Origin: Ruminococcaceae bacterium UBA5396
GTDB taxonomy: Bacteria > Bacillota > Clostridia > Oscillospirales > Acutalibacteraceae
NCBI GenBank assembly: GCA_002410715.1
Contig: DHOG01000049.1
Location: forward strand, 1 to 45,639
DNA length: 45,639 nt
Direction of reading: 5' to 3'
This document shows, piece by piece, positions 30,488 through 40,122 of this stretch. Below the pieces are notes generated by a model. It saw only the letters and a list, made by a program, of their open reading frames with translations, searched no databases and was not told the origin of the DNA. Position 1 is the stretch's first letter. Each line of letters begins with the position of its first letter. The position numbers were made by a program, and so were the translations under genes.

Positions 30488-33358
30488 GTGAAATACAGTG
30501 TGATTCAAAGATACTTGTGTATTCTGTTGTGTCTGTTTATAGCCCTGCCCTTTGTCAACACCACACGGGCACAGCAGACAGCAGATGCAGCCGCTGCAGT
30601 AAATAATCTACCTTCCGATACACTGCCTGACTATGCAGAGTATTTAGTAGGTCATACACTGCCGGCAGCACAAGACTCTTATATGATTCCGGCAACAGAT
30701 TTTTCTGATCAGAAGAATTGCACCGTCCATGGGGAGACGGTTTTAACAACAGATAACGGGTTTATCGAATGGACCGTTTCCGTACCAAAGGCTGCACTTT
30801 ATCAGGTCGCACTTGTACATAAAGCTTTAGGAGACGATGTTTCCGATATTGAACGCGAAATTTCAATAAACGGTCAAATTCCTTTTGCCCAAGCACGTTC
30901 CGTAAGCTTTCACCGCATTTGGATGAATAACCCCGAGGATATGAACGAAGAAGCGTTTAGGAAGGATAATTCAGGGAATCAACTTGCACCATCACAGGTT
31001 CAAGCAGATTTATGGAATACACTTTACATTCAAGATATCAGGGGTTCACGAGTAAAACCGTACAACTTTGCATTTAAAAAAGGAACTAATTCAATCCGTA
31101 TTTCCGGATTGCGGGGCGGCATGCTCCTTAAATCCTTGATTATCAATGTATCGAAAGATATAAACGAAAAAAGCTATGCCAAGTATTTGGCAGATCATAA
31201 GCATGTCGATTATACAGGAGAAACAATCATGATTCAGGGGGAAGAGGCAGCACTTAAATCATCTTCTGCTCTTGTACCGCTGACCGATCGTACTTCTCCG
31301 TCTACCGTACCCAGCCATCCTGTAAATATAAGGCTGAACACTATTGGCGGTTCAAATTGGTCCACTCCCGGACAATGGATAGAATGGACAGTCAATGTAC
31401 CGGATGCAGGATTTTATTCACTGGGAATTAAATATAGGCAGAACATGGTTTCGGGTATGTTTACAACCCGTTCCCTTTACATAAACGGTGAAATCCCCTT
31501 TAAAGAAATGTCAGGGCTGGAGTTTGCATATAACGGCAACTGGCAGGGGCTTGTATTATCTGATTCTGATGCAACGCCTTATAAATTCTATTTTAAAAAG
31601 GGAGAAAACACACTCCGTTTGCAAGTCGAAACGGGGCGTGCATCAGATATTTATGCGCGAGCCGATGAGGCGGTTCGAGAGCTTAACAAGGCATATCGTC
31701 AAATCATAATGCTGACCAGCTCGTCACCGGATCCCTTGCGTAATTACCGGATTGACAAGGTGTTGCCGGAGGTAATGGAGACGTTTAGACGTCAGGCACA
31801 AGAACTTAAAGGGATTTCCGATAAGCTAGCCGAAATCAGTAGTAAAAAGGGCAGTCTCAACACCATTCCCGATAATCTGCATTATCAGCTTGAGTCTTTT
31901 ATTAAGGATCCCATCACCATTCCATCACGTCTGGATTCATTTAAGCAGAATGTAAGCGGAATGGCTGCATGGCTTTATGAGCTGTCTTCTCAGCCACTTG
32001 AAATTGATTATATTACGCTGTCTGCTCCCTCGATGGGAACCCCAAAAGAAATAAAAGATGTTAATGCAGGTTTTTTTCAAAAACTTCTTTATGAATTCAA
32101 GGCATTTATAGGTTCATATACGACTGATTATTCAACACTGGGGGGAGTTGACGGCAGCAAAGCCGAAACCTCAATTGATGTATGGATAAACAGCGGCAGG
32201 GATCAGGCAACCATACTTAAAAAATTGTCAGATTCACGGTTCATGCCCGATTACGGTATTCAGGTTAATGTCAAAATTACTGCTTCGGTAACAGGCATAT
32301 CCTCATTGCTGCTTGCAACGGTTTCGGGCATGGGACCGGATGTCGCATTGGCATTGACAAACGCTGAGCCCGTAAATTATGCCTCAAGAGGCGCTGCAGC
32401 TGACCTAAGCGGGTTTGACGGGTTTGAAAAGGTTGCCGATAGATTTATGGACAGTGCCATGGAGCCTTATGAATTCCAGAGCGGTTATTATGCTTTGCCC
32501 GAAACACAGGGATTCCCCATGATGTTCTACCGGACAGATATAATGAAAGAAATGCATTTAAGTCCACCTAGAACATGGGACGAACTTGTGGTTATGCTGG
32601 GAGAACTTCAAAAGAAATATATGACGGTGGGCATACCGGGGGATTTATCGTATTTAGCAACAAGGATCTACCAATCGGGCGGAAGTATCTACAATCAAGA
32701 TAAATCACGTAGCCTTTTAGGTTCTCAAAATGCTTTGACACAGTTTAAGAATTGGACAAATCTATATACCGGGTACAGTCTGCCTCTTGACTATGACGCG
32801 GCTAACAGATTCCGCACCGGTGAAATGCCGCTTGTAGTTGCAGATTACAGCTTCTATAACCGCATATCCGTATTAGCTCCAGAATTAAAGGGGTTTTGGG
32901 ATTTTGATCAAATACCAGGCACGATTCGTGAGGACGGAACAATCGACAATACCGCCGCTTCAACAGGTACCTGCTTAATGATGCTGGCATCGGCAAAACA
33001 ACCGCAGGCATCATGGGAGTTTATGAAATGGTGGACGAGCCAAGAGATTCAGGTCGAATTCGGGCGTCAGTTGGAAGCACTTTTAGGTGTCGCCGCTCGT
33101 CATAATTCGGCGAATATCGAAGCAATGAAACACTTCCCATGGAAGACCTCAGAATACAAAAAGCTTTGGGAGGGCTGGCAAAATACAAGGGGCATACCTG
33201 AGATCCCCGGCAGCTATTATGTGCCCCGTAATGTTGAAAACGCGCTTCGTAATGTTTTGTCCTATTCGAATGACCCGCAGGAAGTTTTAAAGGAATATGC
33301 ACTTAGTATGAATGACGAGATACAAAACAAACGCAGGGAATTTGGTTTGGAGCAGTAA
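30488..33358 (+). CDS. Giant solute-binding protein with N-terminal carbohydrate-binding modules
   Basis: A 956-aa extracytoplasmic protein. Signal peptide (about 1-30, ending TTRA) with no lipobox cysteine. Two CBM6/35-like modules follow (about 45-230 and 245-390), each with a FIEWTVSVPKAALY or QWIEWTVNVPDAGFY strand and a conserved L/I-N-G-x-IPF segment. Then comes a helical region (about 395-520), then a complete family 1 sugar-binding protein (about 555-950; ALPETQGFPMMFYRTDIMKE, FRTGEMPLVVADYSFYN, ASWEFMKWWTS). GTG 30488 is preferred over ATG 30482 because AAGGGAG lies 8 bases away. The permease pair follows directly. I recall similar large fusions in Paenibacillus and clostridial genomes, but not a named function. 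Confidence 0.85.
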   Translation: MKYSVIQRYLCILLCLFIALPFVNTTRAQQTADAAAAVNNLPSDTLPDYAEYLVGHTLPAAQDSYMIPATDFSDQKNCTVHGETVLTTDNGFIEWTVSVPKAALYQVALVHKALGDDVSDIEREISINGQIPFAQARSVSFHRIWMNNPEDMNEEAFRKDNSGNQLAPSQVQADLWNTLYIQDIRGSRVKPYNFAFKKGTNSIRISGLRGGMLLKSLIINVSKDINEKSYAKYLADHKHVDYTGETIMIQGEEAALKSSSALVPLTDRTSPSTVPSHPVNIRLNTIGGSNWSTPGQWIEWTVNVPDAGFYSLGIKYRQNMVSGMFTTRSLYINGEIPFKEMSGLEFAYNGNWQGLVLSDSDATPYKFYFKKGENTLRLQVETGRASDIYARADEAVRELNKAYRQIIMLTSSSPDPLRNYRIDKVLPEVMETFRRQAQELKGISDKLAEISSKKGSLNTIPDNLHYQLESFIKDPITIPSRLDSFKQNVSGMAAWLYELSSQPLEIDYITLSAPSMGTPKEIKDVNAGFFQKLLYEFKAFIGSYTTDYSTLGGVDGSKAETSIDVWINSGRDQATILKKLSDSRFMPDYGIQVNVKITASVTGISSLLLATVSGMGPDVALALTNAEPVNYASRGAAADLSGFDGFEKVADRFMDSAMEPYEFQSGYYALPETQGFPMMFYRTDIMKEMHLSPPRTWDELVVMLGELQKKYMTVGIPGDLSYLATRIYQSGGSIYNQDKSRSLLGSQNALTQFKNWTNLYTGYSLPLDYDAANRFRTGEMPLVVADYSFYNRISVLAPELKGFWDFDQIPGTIREDGTIDNTAASTGTCLMMLASAKQPQASWEFMKWWTSQEIQVEFGRQLEALLGVAARHNSANIEAMKHFPWKTSEYKKLWEGWQNTRGIPEIPGSYYVPRNVENALRNVLSYSNDPQEVLKEYALSMNDEIQNKRREFGLEQ

Positions 33359-33409
33359 GGGGAACAGGCTGAAGCAAACCCCGTATTAAGAAAGGAATGA
33401 CACTTCAAT

Positions 33410-34303
33410 ATGGGATATTTATTAAAGCAATTTAAAAAGAGATTACCCGTTATCATTATGCTTGTTCCCTTCTTCTCCCTTTTCTTTGTATTTACCGTTT
33501 ATCCTGTTTTACGTTCAATGTGGTATTCGTTTACATATTACAATGTGTTTACTACTCCGGAGTTCATAGGGTTTGATAATTATATTCGCTTGTTTTTGCA
33601 GGATAGCGTGTTTCTGACAGCACTCAAAAATACACTGATTTTTGCAATAATCACAGGTCCTGTGGGATATCTGCTGTCACTTTTGGTGGCATGGCTGATA
33701 AATGATCTTAGTCCAAAAGTGCGCTGGTTTTTGACACTGGTTTTTTATGCCCCTTCCATATCCGGTGCGGCGGTGGCAATATGGACTTTTGTATTCAGTG
33801 CCGACCGACACGGCTATGCAAACAGCTTTTTACTTCAGCTGGGACTATTAAGTGAACCTTTAGCTTGGTTTAAAGACCCGCGTTATGTACTAATGACCAT
33901 AATTGTTGTACAGCTATGGATGAGTTTGGGAACAAGCTTTCTTGCGTTTATTGCAGGCTTGCAGGGCGTTAACCCATCTCTGTATGAAGCCGGTGCCGTG
34001 GAGGGAATACGCAACAAATGGCAGGAGCTTTGGCATATCACACTGCCTGCCATGAAACCTCAGCTTATGTTTGGCGCCGTTATGCAGATAACCGCCGCCT
34101 TCTCAGTTAGTGATATTAGCGTTCAACTGGCGGGATTTCCCAGCGTGGAATATGCCGCACATACCATTGTAACGCATTTGCAGGATTATGGAATGATACG
34201 ATTTGAGTTCGGATATGCCTCGGCAATAGCTACCGTACTGTTTGTGATGATGATTGCGGCAAATCAGATTGTGCAGGCTGCTTTAAGGAGGGTTGGCGAA
34301 TGA
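33410..34303 (+). CDS. Carbohydrate ABC transporter permease, pair 1, UgpA/LplB-like
   Basis: A 297-aa inner-membrane permease with about six helices. The EAA loop that docks the ATPase is present (EAGAVEGIRNKWQELWHITLPAMKP region, about residues 196-220). MLVPFFSLFFVFTVYPVLRS at the N-terminus is typical of the first permease of sugar importers. AGAAAGGA lies 13 bases before ATG 33410. It overlaps the next gene by four bases (ATGA), which implies coupled translation and a heterodimer. It presumably receives ligand from the large binding protein encoded just upstream. Confidence 0.93.
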   Translation: MGYLLKQFKKRLPVIIMLVPFFSLFFVFTVYPVLRSMWYSFTYYNVFTTPEFIGFDNYIRLFLQDSVFLTALKNTLIFAIITGPVGYLLSLLVAWLINDLSPKVRWFLTLVFYAPSISGAAVAIWTFVFSADRHGYANSFLLQLGLLSEPLAWFKDPRYVLMTIIVVQLWMSLGTSFLAFIAGLQGVNPSLYEAGAVEGIRNKWQELWHITLPAMKPQLMFGAVMQITAAFSVSDISVQLAGFPSVEYAAHTIVTHLQDYGMIRFEFGYASAIATVLFVMMIAANQIVQAALRRVGE

Positions 34304-35211
34304 ATTCAAAAACAACATCCTCCGTCACATACCGCCCCGATATTCTTACACGAATCTCAAGAAAACTGCGTGGGCGCAAAGTAAGCAGGGGCATAGCAGA
34401 TAATCTGCTCTCTATATTATTTTTATTGATTTTGGGTGCTTTTATGGCACTGCCTTTGATATATGTAATATTCAATGCATTTAAGCCATTGGAAGAACTT
34501 CTTTTGTTTCCTCCCCGGTTTTTTGTAACCAATCCGACCACCCAAAATTTCAAAGATTTATTTAACCTTATGAATGAGACATGGGTGCCTTTTTCTCGTT
34601 ATGTTGCCAATACGGTGTTTATAACTGCTACCACCACCTTTTTTCATATCGCTTTTTCTTCAATGGCCGCATTTGTATTGGCAAAACACGTTTTTTTTGG
34701 CTCAAGAGCATTGTTCAAAATTGTTGTGCTGTCACTGATGTTCAACGGTGTTGTAACGGCAGTGCCCAATTATCTTCTGTTGGCCGATTTAAACTGGATT
34801 GATACCAGTCTTGCTGTGATTGTTCCTGCCATACAGGCACCGTTGGGTTTATACTTAATGAAGCAGTTTATGGAGCCAATACCGAATTCTATTCTGGAAT
34901 CTGCTCGCATTGACGGCGCCGGGGAATTTCGGGTTATGTGGAGTATTATTATGCCTCAGGTAAAACCCGCATGGTTGACTTTGATCATATTGCAAATGCA
35001 GGCACTGTGGGGATTATCCAGTAACTATCTTATTAGTGAACAGAATAAAACTCTTGCAATGGCAATGCAGCAAATTGTCAGCGGAGGTATTGCCCGAATG
35101 GGGGTTGCCGGAGCGGTGGGACTTGTAATGATGGTAGTTCCTATTTTAACTTTTGTTTTAAGTCAATCACAGGTAATTGAAACCATGAGCACATCAGGTA
35201 TGAAGGAATAA
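34300..35211 (+). CDS. Carbohydrate ABC transporter permease, pair 1, UgpE/LplC-like
   Basis: A 303-aa second permease subunit with about six helices. The EAA loop is ESARIDGAGEFRVMWSIIMPQVKP (about residues 200-223). ALPLIYVIFNAFKPLEEL near the N-terminus is the family's first periplasmic turn. It starts within the stop codon of the preceding permease, and together they would form the membrane channel. No ATPase gene follows; the NHL/TPR gene starts 12 bases later. Confidence 0.93.
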   Translation: MNSKTTSSVTYRPDILTRISRKLRGRKVSRGIADNLLSILFLLILGAFMALPLIYVIFNAFKPLEELLLFPPRFFVTNPTTQNFKDLFNLMNETWVPFSRYVANTVFITATTTFFHIAFSSMAAFVLAKHVFFGSRALFKIVVLSLMFNGVVTAVPNYLLLADLNWIDTSLAVIVPAIQAPLGLYLMKQFMEPIPNSILESARIDGAGEFRVMWSIIMPQVKPAWLTLIILQMQALWGLSSNYLISEQNKTLAMAMQQIVSGGIARMGVAGAVGLVMMVVPILTFVLSQSQVIETMSTSGMKE

Positions 35212-35223
35212 GGAGGCGTTGTT

Positions 35224-36852
35224 ATGAGAAGCCTGTCAGTCAAAAAAATAATAGCTGCCATCCTGATGATGGGATTGTTTTTTATGCAGGCCAATGCAGC
35301 TGCTCCTTTTTCCGGCTATGAATATTCAACCGATAACTATAACGGTCTTATTGTATCCAAAAGGGATATTGCCAACGCAAAACCGGCACCTGCTGCTTTT
35401 GTATTTGATGACGCTCTAAACAGCGGTAGGTTAGGTTTGGATCTGCCGTTGAATACACCCGAGGATTTTGCCTGTGATGACAACGGGAATGCATATATTC
35501 TTGATACACTTAACGGTCGTATTGTGGTTGTTGATAAATCCCTTTCCAAAACTCTGTGCATAATCCGTGGCTGGTTGCCGGGGGATGCAGAAAATACGAG
35601 ATTTACAGGCGGGCGGGGAATCTATCAAGTGGATGGCAGATTATATGTGTCCTTAACTCAGGATAAAAAGATCGTTTCCTTTGAAATTCCATTGTTTATA
35701 AGGAATAGCAGTGAGTTTAAGCCTGAGGACGGCGTAGAGTTAGTGTCAGCCGAACATGGAAAACCACTGGTTATTGATGTTACTGCCGACCGCATCATTG
35801 AATCGCCCGACCTTTCTGCAATACGTGATACATTTGATTTCAAACCCACCAAGCTGGCGGCAGACAGCGCGGGTCGGCTTTATGTGGTAGTGGAGGGTAT
35901 ATTCGATGGCTTAATGATGATAGACAGCAGCAATGCATTTACAGGGTTTGTAGGTGCAAACCGAATTAAATTAAATGCGATTGATTTGTTGTGGAGAAGA
36001 CTGTCAACCGAAGCTCAGATAGAGGCACAGGAGGATACTGTACCCATCGAGTTCAACAGTCTTGATATGGACAAAGAAGGTTTCTTATATACAACTTCAA
36101 AGGGCAATGAGAACGAAGACCTTGTTCGCCGACTCAATCTGATAGGCAATAATGTTTTAAATCAGGGAACATGGTTTATAAAAGGAGAGCTGTCTCCGCT
36201 TGTTCGGGAAGGCGTTCCCGGTTCAACATCACATCTAATTGACATAGATGTAATCGAAGGAGGCATATACACCTGTCTGGATAATATCAGAGGTAAGTTG
36301 TTCACCTATAACAGTGAAGGGGATCTGTTGTTTGCTTTTGGCGGGATTTCCGCCCAACGGGGTGCTTTTCGGGTGCCGACGGCGGTGGAATGGAATAATG
36401 GTAAAATTCTTGTATTGGACAAAGGGAACAATGAGATGATAATTTTCCGCCCTACCGAATACGGAGAAGCCGTTATAGCTGCCACACGTACACAGTATAC
36501 AGGCGGGTATGGGGAGTCGTGGGATCAGTGGAATAAGGTGCTTGCATTGAATCCCCATAATCAGGCTGCTAATCGAAATGTGGGTAAACTGCAATACGAT
36601 CAAGGCGAATATCATAAGGCAATGCAGCATTTTCGCTTGGGGAATTCTCCCGAACTGTATTCGCAGGCATACGCAAAATACAGAAAAATCGAGGCTGAAA
36701 AAATAATCCCATGGATTGCAGGCGGACTGATACTTGCTTTTGCAGCATTGGTTCTATTAAAAACGTTTGGATTTATTCGTCAGTCACGTGATCGGTGGAT
36801 CTTCTTCAGGGAAGAGGCGCGCAAATACAAGGAACGCAACAGTAGAAAATAA
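35224..36852 (+). CDS. Secreted, C-terminally anchored NHL/propeller protein with TPR-like region
   Basis: A 542-aa protein. Signal peptide (about 1-26, ending ANA-A). A beta-propeller-like domain of NHL/gluconolactonase-like repeats follows (about 60-420: LNTPEDFACDDNGNAYILD, KLAADSAGRLYVVVEGI, FRVPTAVEWNNGKILVLDKG). A short TPR-like pair comes next (about 432-490; WNKVLALNPHNQAANRNVGKL then YDQGEYHKAMQHFR), then a membrane helix (about 494-518) and a basic cytoplasmic tail. AAGGAGG lies upstream. Cotranscribed with permeases before it and Yip1 after it. It could be a scaffold at the transporter, binding glycan or partners (inference); no enzyme site is visible. Confidence 0.82.
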   Translation: MRSLSVKKIIAAILMMGLFFMQANAAAPFSGYEYSTDNYNGLIVSKRDIANAKPAPAAFVFDDALNSGRLGLDLPLNTPEDFACDDNGNAYILDTLNGRIVVVDKSLSKTLCIIRGWLPGDAENTRFTGGRGIYQVDGRLYVSLTQDKKIVSFEIPLFIRNSSEFKPEDGVELVSAEHGKPLVIDVTADRIIESPDLSAIRDTFDFKPTKLAADSAGRLYVVVEGIFDGLMMIDSSNAFTGFVGANRIKLNAIDLLWRRLSTEAQIEAQEDTVPIEFNSLDMDKEGFLYTTSKGNENEDLVRRLNLIGNNVLNQGTWFIKGELSPLVREGVPGSTSHLIDIDVIEGGIYTCLDNIRGKLFTYNSEGDLLFAFGGISAQRGAFRVPTAVEWNNGKILVLDKGNNEMIIFRPTEYGEAVIAATRTQYTGGYGESWDQWNKVLALNPHNQAANRNVGKLQYDQGEYHKAMQHFRLGNSPELYSQAYAKYRKIEAEKIIPWIAGGLILAFAALVLLKTFGFIRQSRDRWIFFREEARKYKERNSRK

Positions 36853-36871
36853 GCAAGGGGGGGGAAGCTGT

Positions 36872-37504
36872 ATGAAGCAGACAAGCAGCTTTAGAAGCAG
36901 TGTGATGTTTGCCAAAGTGGCACTGTTCAAACCGTTTAACGGGTTTTATGAACTGAAATACGAGGGTCGTGGGACGGTTGCTGCAGGAATTCTGTTTTTG
37001 TTGCTTTATTATATCAGTTCGGTTATCCGTGCCATGTATACGGGTTATATTTTTAATCCCTCCAGAGGCAATCCTGTAAACTTGGGTATGATTTTTCTTC
37101 AGTCGGTTATGCCTCTTGTCCTGTTTTGCATAGCCAATTGGTGCCTTACCCTTATGCTGGACGGAGAGGGAACCATGGATCAGATTTTTATGGGGCTTTG
37201 TTATGCTGTCGTTCCCCTTATTTCAAGCAATATTTTATGTACTGTGTTAAGTAACCTTATAATTGCACAAGAGGGAATGTATCTGGAGCTGATTTTGGGG
37301 CTGGCGTTGCTATGGACCGGTTTTTTAATAGTCGTCAGCGTTATGCAGATAAACCAGTATACATTTATGAAAGCGGTTGTGGCATGCCTGCTTTCAATTG
37401 TGGGTGTAGCCATTATTCTTTTGATTTTTCTACTTTGTTTTAATTTGATTCAGCAAATGTTCGCTTTCTTTCAGTCCGTTTATAAGGAGCTTTCCTACCG
37501 TTGA
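36872..37504 (+). CDS. Yip1-family integral membrane protein
   Basis: A 210-aa protein with about five membrane helices (about 40-60, 80-98, 110-135, 140-163, 170-200) and a short soluble N-terminus (MKQTSSFRSSVMFAKVALFKPFNGFYELKYEGRG in outline). This is the Yip1-domain pattern: a helix bundle preceded by the P-x-x-x-F-x-x-L-K motif. The frame is open from 36767, but ATG 36872 follows a G-rich ribosome site and begins just after the previous stop. It overlaps the next ORF's TTG region. Bacterial Yip1 proteins have no established role. Its position between an NHL protein and a DUF5696-like lipoprotein suggests membrane assembly of the complex. Confidence 0.8.
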   Translation: MKQTSSFRSSVMFAKVALFKPFNGFYELKYEGRGTVAAGILFLLLYYISSVIRAMYTGYIFNPSRGNPVNLGMIFLQSVMPLVLFCIANWCLTLMLDGEGTMDQIFMGLCYAVVPLISSNILCTVLSNLIIAQEGMYLELILGLALLWTGFLIVVSVMQINQYTFMKAVVACLLSIVGVAIILLIFLLCFNLIQQMFAFFQSVYKELSYR

Positions 37505-37521
37505 GAAGAGAGGTGGCTTTT

Positions 37522-40122
37522 ATGATATTGAAAAGATGTATCTCACTGCTGTTGGCTGTGGGAATGGTCGCCGTGCTTTTGTCGGGATGCAATACGCAGA
37601 CTGACTCTAATGACGCCTCAACCCTTAAGCCTTTTTCGTTTGAAGGCTGGGAGAGTGGTTCGGTCACCTTTACAAAAGGGGGAGGAATCGACTCTATGAA
37701 ACATATCGCTTCAGACGGGGATCTGGAGTTATATATGAACGAGCAATCTATGTCTTTTGCGGTTAAGGATACACGCAACTCAAAGGTATGGTATTCCGAT
37801 CCCTTGAGCGATCCTTCGTTTACCGGCAGTGCCGATGACAGCAATCGGGCATTGGTTAAAATTAGTGTAAACGATTACGGAACGGTGAAAAACTACGACT
37901 CATTTAATCATAGTGTAAAAAGCGGACAGTTTGATACAGTGAATATAAAAAACGGTGTTAAAATTCAAATGGTGATTGGTCAAACTAAGGTTATAACCGC
38001 ACTGGATTTGCCTCAGGCAGTTGAGAAGGAACGATTTGAAAACGAGATTTTGGTCAAGTTGTCGGACGATGAAAAATCTGTGCTTGAAAAAAGGTATTCA
38101 TTATATTCGTTGAACGACCCCAATCTATTACAAAGAAAACGCGAATCGGCTCTTAAAAAATTTCCAGTTTTACAAGAGCGGGATCTTTACATTCTCAATA
38201 ACAGTATTCCAGACTTTACGGCAAAAGAAGTAAAAGATATTTTGCGATCGATAGGCTATGACGAAGAGCAGATACAGAAGGATAATGATGATAATGGTGC
38301 CGATATTGAAGTCGAACCGATTTTAAGATATGACTTCGAAATGGAAATAGCGCTGAAAGACGGGCAACTGTCTGTAAGTCTGGATTGTAGTCGTCTAACC
38401 CGTGATAAGGATATAAATGTTACGAAAATATCATTGCTGGAGATGTTCGGAGCAAGTCATAACAAACAGGACGAGGGTTGGCTTTTACTGCCCGACGGCA
38501 GCGGTTCAATTCAAAATATAAACGGCGAAAATTCGGGTTATCCGTCATACTCTATAAGGATCTATGGGGAAGAAAAAGCGATCCGCAAAGAGCAGCAATT
38601 CGGGGCAGTGGAACAGTCGATCCTTCCGGTGTTCGGTGAAAAGTTGGGAGATTCCGGTTTTGTAGCAATGATAGAGGATGGAGATGCGTTAGCAAGCGTA
38701 AATACAAATCTTAAAGGGACGAGCACTTTTTCATCTATATATCCTTCTTTCACGGTTGCGGAATCAGCACTGATTGATGCCGGTTTCGCTGATGCGGCAG
38801 CCAGCACCAATGTTCCTATGACACAGCCCGATACCTACACGGGAAAAATATCTGTCAGATATAGTTTTTTGTGCGGTAAAGAAGCCGACCTGTACGGTAT
38901 GAGCCAATTGGTACGCAACCGTTATCAGCAGTTGAAAATACTTCCCACAGAAAAATTGGAACCGTCCGAGGTACCTCTAAATGTTGAGGTAATAGGCAGT
39001 GTGGATAAATCATCATCCTTGCTCGGAATTTTTCCGGTAAGAAAAAATGAAGCTGCGACAACCTTCACACAGGCAAAAGAGATTGTGGATATGTTGCACG
39101 ACAGGGGAATAGGCAAGATAAATCTTCACTATCTGGGATGGTGCAATGGGGGGTTATACACAAAACAAGTGCAGAATCTAAATGTTGAGAAGGTTCTGGG
39201 AGGTAAAAAAGGTCTGCAAGCATTGGATGAAGCACTCACAAAGAACGGTGATACGCTGTATCCTCAGGTTCAGCTTGTAAGTGTTCAAAATACCAAGGGC
39301 TTTAATACCAGGAAGATGGCGGCACGGGCACTCGGAAACAACCTCTCTACCGTATACCATTACGATGTTGCCACCGGAAATTCTTTTAATTATCGTATTG
39401 GTACATATGTCGCTCCTGCTTATTTGTCTGAATATATCAGTACATTTGTTAAAAGCTACCGTCCACTGGGGCTTAGTTCGTTAGCAGTCACCGATATAGG
39501 ACGGGATCTCTATTCGGAAATGAACAAATCAGCCGGACTGAATCGTGAGAAATCAAAAGAAATGGCAGTCCAAAGCTTATCGCTTTTAGAGAATCAGCAT
39601 ACAGCCATTTCATCAGGAAATATGTATACATGGCCATACGCAGATTATATTTCTTCAATCCCGCTAGATTCCAGCAGGTATAATCGTGAAATGCATGCAG
39701 TTCCCTTTGTCCAGATGGTTATGCATGGGCTAAAGGGATATTCAAGCAAACCCATCAATAACGGCTACGATTATCGACATCAGATGCTTCTCGCCGTATC
39801 CTTCGGCGCAGATGCAACCTTCCGTTTTACGTATACTGCCGATGATTTTCTAAATGGTACTTATTTTATTGACAATCTATCCACGGATTATCGCAATTGG
39901 TTGGATATTGTTTCGGATTATTACCAGCGTACATCAGAAGTTTTTAAAAAAATCGGAAACTCAGATATTATTGAATACAAGCAGCTTCAAAAGGATGTAT
40001 TTTCAACCGCTTTTGAAAATGGAGTGAACATCATTGTCAACTATGGAGAAAATGATGTTACAATTAACGGCCAAACGATAGAAGCACAGGATTGGCTTTG
40101 TCGTGGAGGGACGGATGCATGA
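37522..40122 (+). CDS. Large DUF5696-like lipoprotein, glycosidase-like C-terminal half
   Basis: An 866-aa lipoprotein. Signal peptide with lipobox VLLSGC (Cys23 lipidated). The N-terminal part (about 50-330) is beta-rich (YMNEQSMSFAVKDTRNSKVWYSD) with a helical insert. The C-terminal part (about 490-866) looks like a TIM-barrel glycosidase: GIGKINLHYLGWCNGG, LYPQVQLVSVQ, RPLGLSSLAVTDIGRDLY, VPFVQMVMHGLKGYS and a final beta domain (INGQTIEAQDW). From memory this matches the uncharacterised family DUF5696. Candidate acidic residues are in VTDIGRDLY, but none can be assigned. ATG 37522 has GAGAGGTGG upstream; a TTG at 37501 overlaps the Yip1 stop. It overlaps the next permease by four bases. 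Confidence 0.8.
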   Translation: MILKRCISLLLAVGMVAVLLSGCNTQTDSNDASTLKPFSFEGWESGSVTFTKGGGIDSMKHIASDGDLELYMNEQSMSFAVKDTRNSKVWYSDPLSDPSFTGSADDSNRALVKISVNDYGTVKNYDSFNHSVKSGQFDTVNIKNGVKIQMVIGQTKVITALDLPQAVEKERFENEILVKLSDDEKSVLEKRYSLYSLNDPNLLQRKRESALKKFPVLQERDLYILNNSIPDFTAKEVKDILRSIGYDEEQIQKDNDDNGADIEVEPILRYDFEMEIALKDGQLSVSLDCSRLTRDKDINVTKISLLEMFGASHNKQDEGWLLLPDGSGSIQNINGENSGYPSYSIRIYGEEKAIRKEQQFGAVEQSILPVFGEKLGDSGFVAMIEDGDALASVNTNLKGTSTFSSIYPSFTVAESALIDAGFADAAASTNVPMTQPDTYTGKISVRYSFLCGKEADLYGMSQLVRNRYQQLKILPTEKLEPSEVPLNVEVIGSVDKSSSLLGIFPVRKNEAATTFTQAKEIVDMLHDRGIGKINLHYLGWCNGGLYTKQVQNLNVEKVLGGKKGLQALDEALTKNGDTLYPQVQLVSVQNTKGFNTRKMAARALGNNLSTVYHYDVATGNSFNYRIGTYVAPAYLSEYISTFVKSYRPLGLSSLAVTDIGRDLYSEMNKSAGLNREKSKEMAVQSLSLLENQHTAISSGNMYTWPYADYISSIPLDSSRYNREMHAVPFVQMVMHGLKGYSSKPINNGYDYRHQMLLAVSFGADATFRFTYTADDFLNGTYFIDNLSTDYRNWLDIVSDYYQRTSEVFKKIGNSDIIEYKQLQKDVFSTAFENGVNIIVNYGENDVTINGQTIEAQDWLCRGGTDA

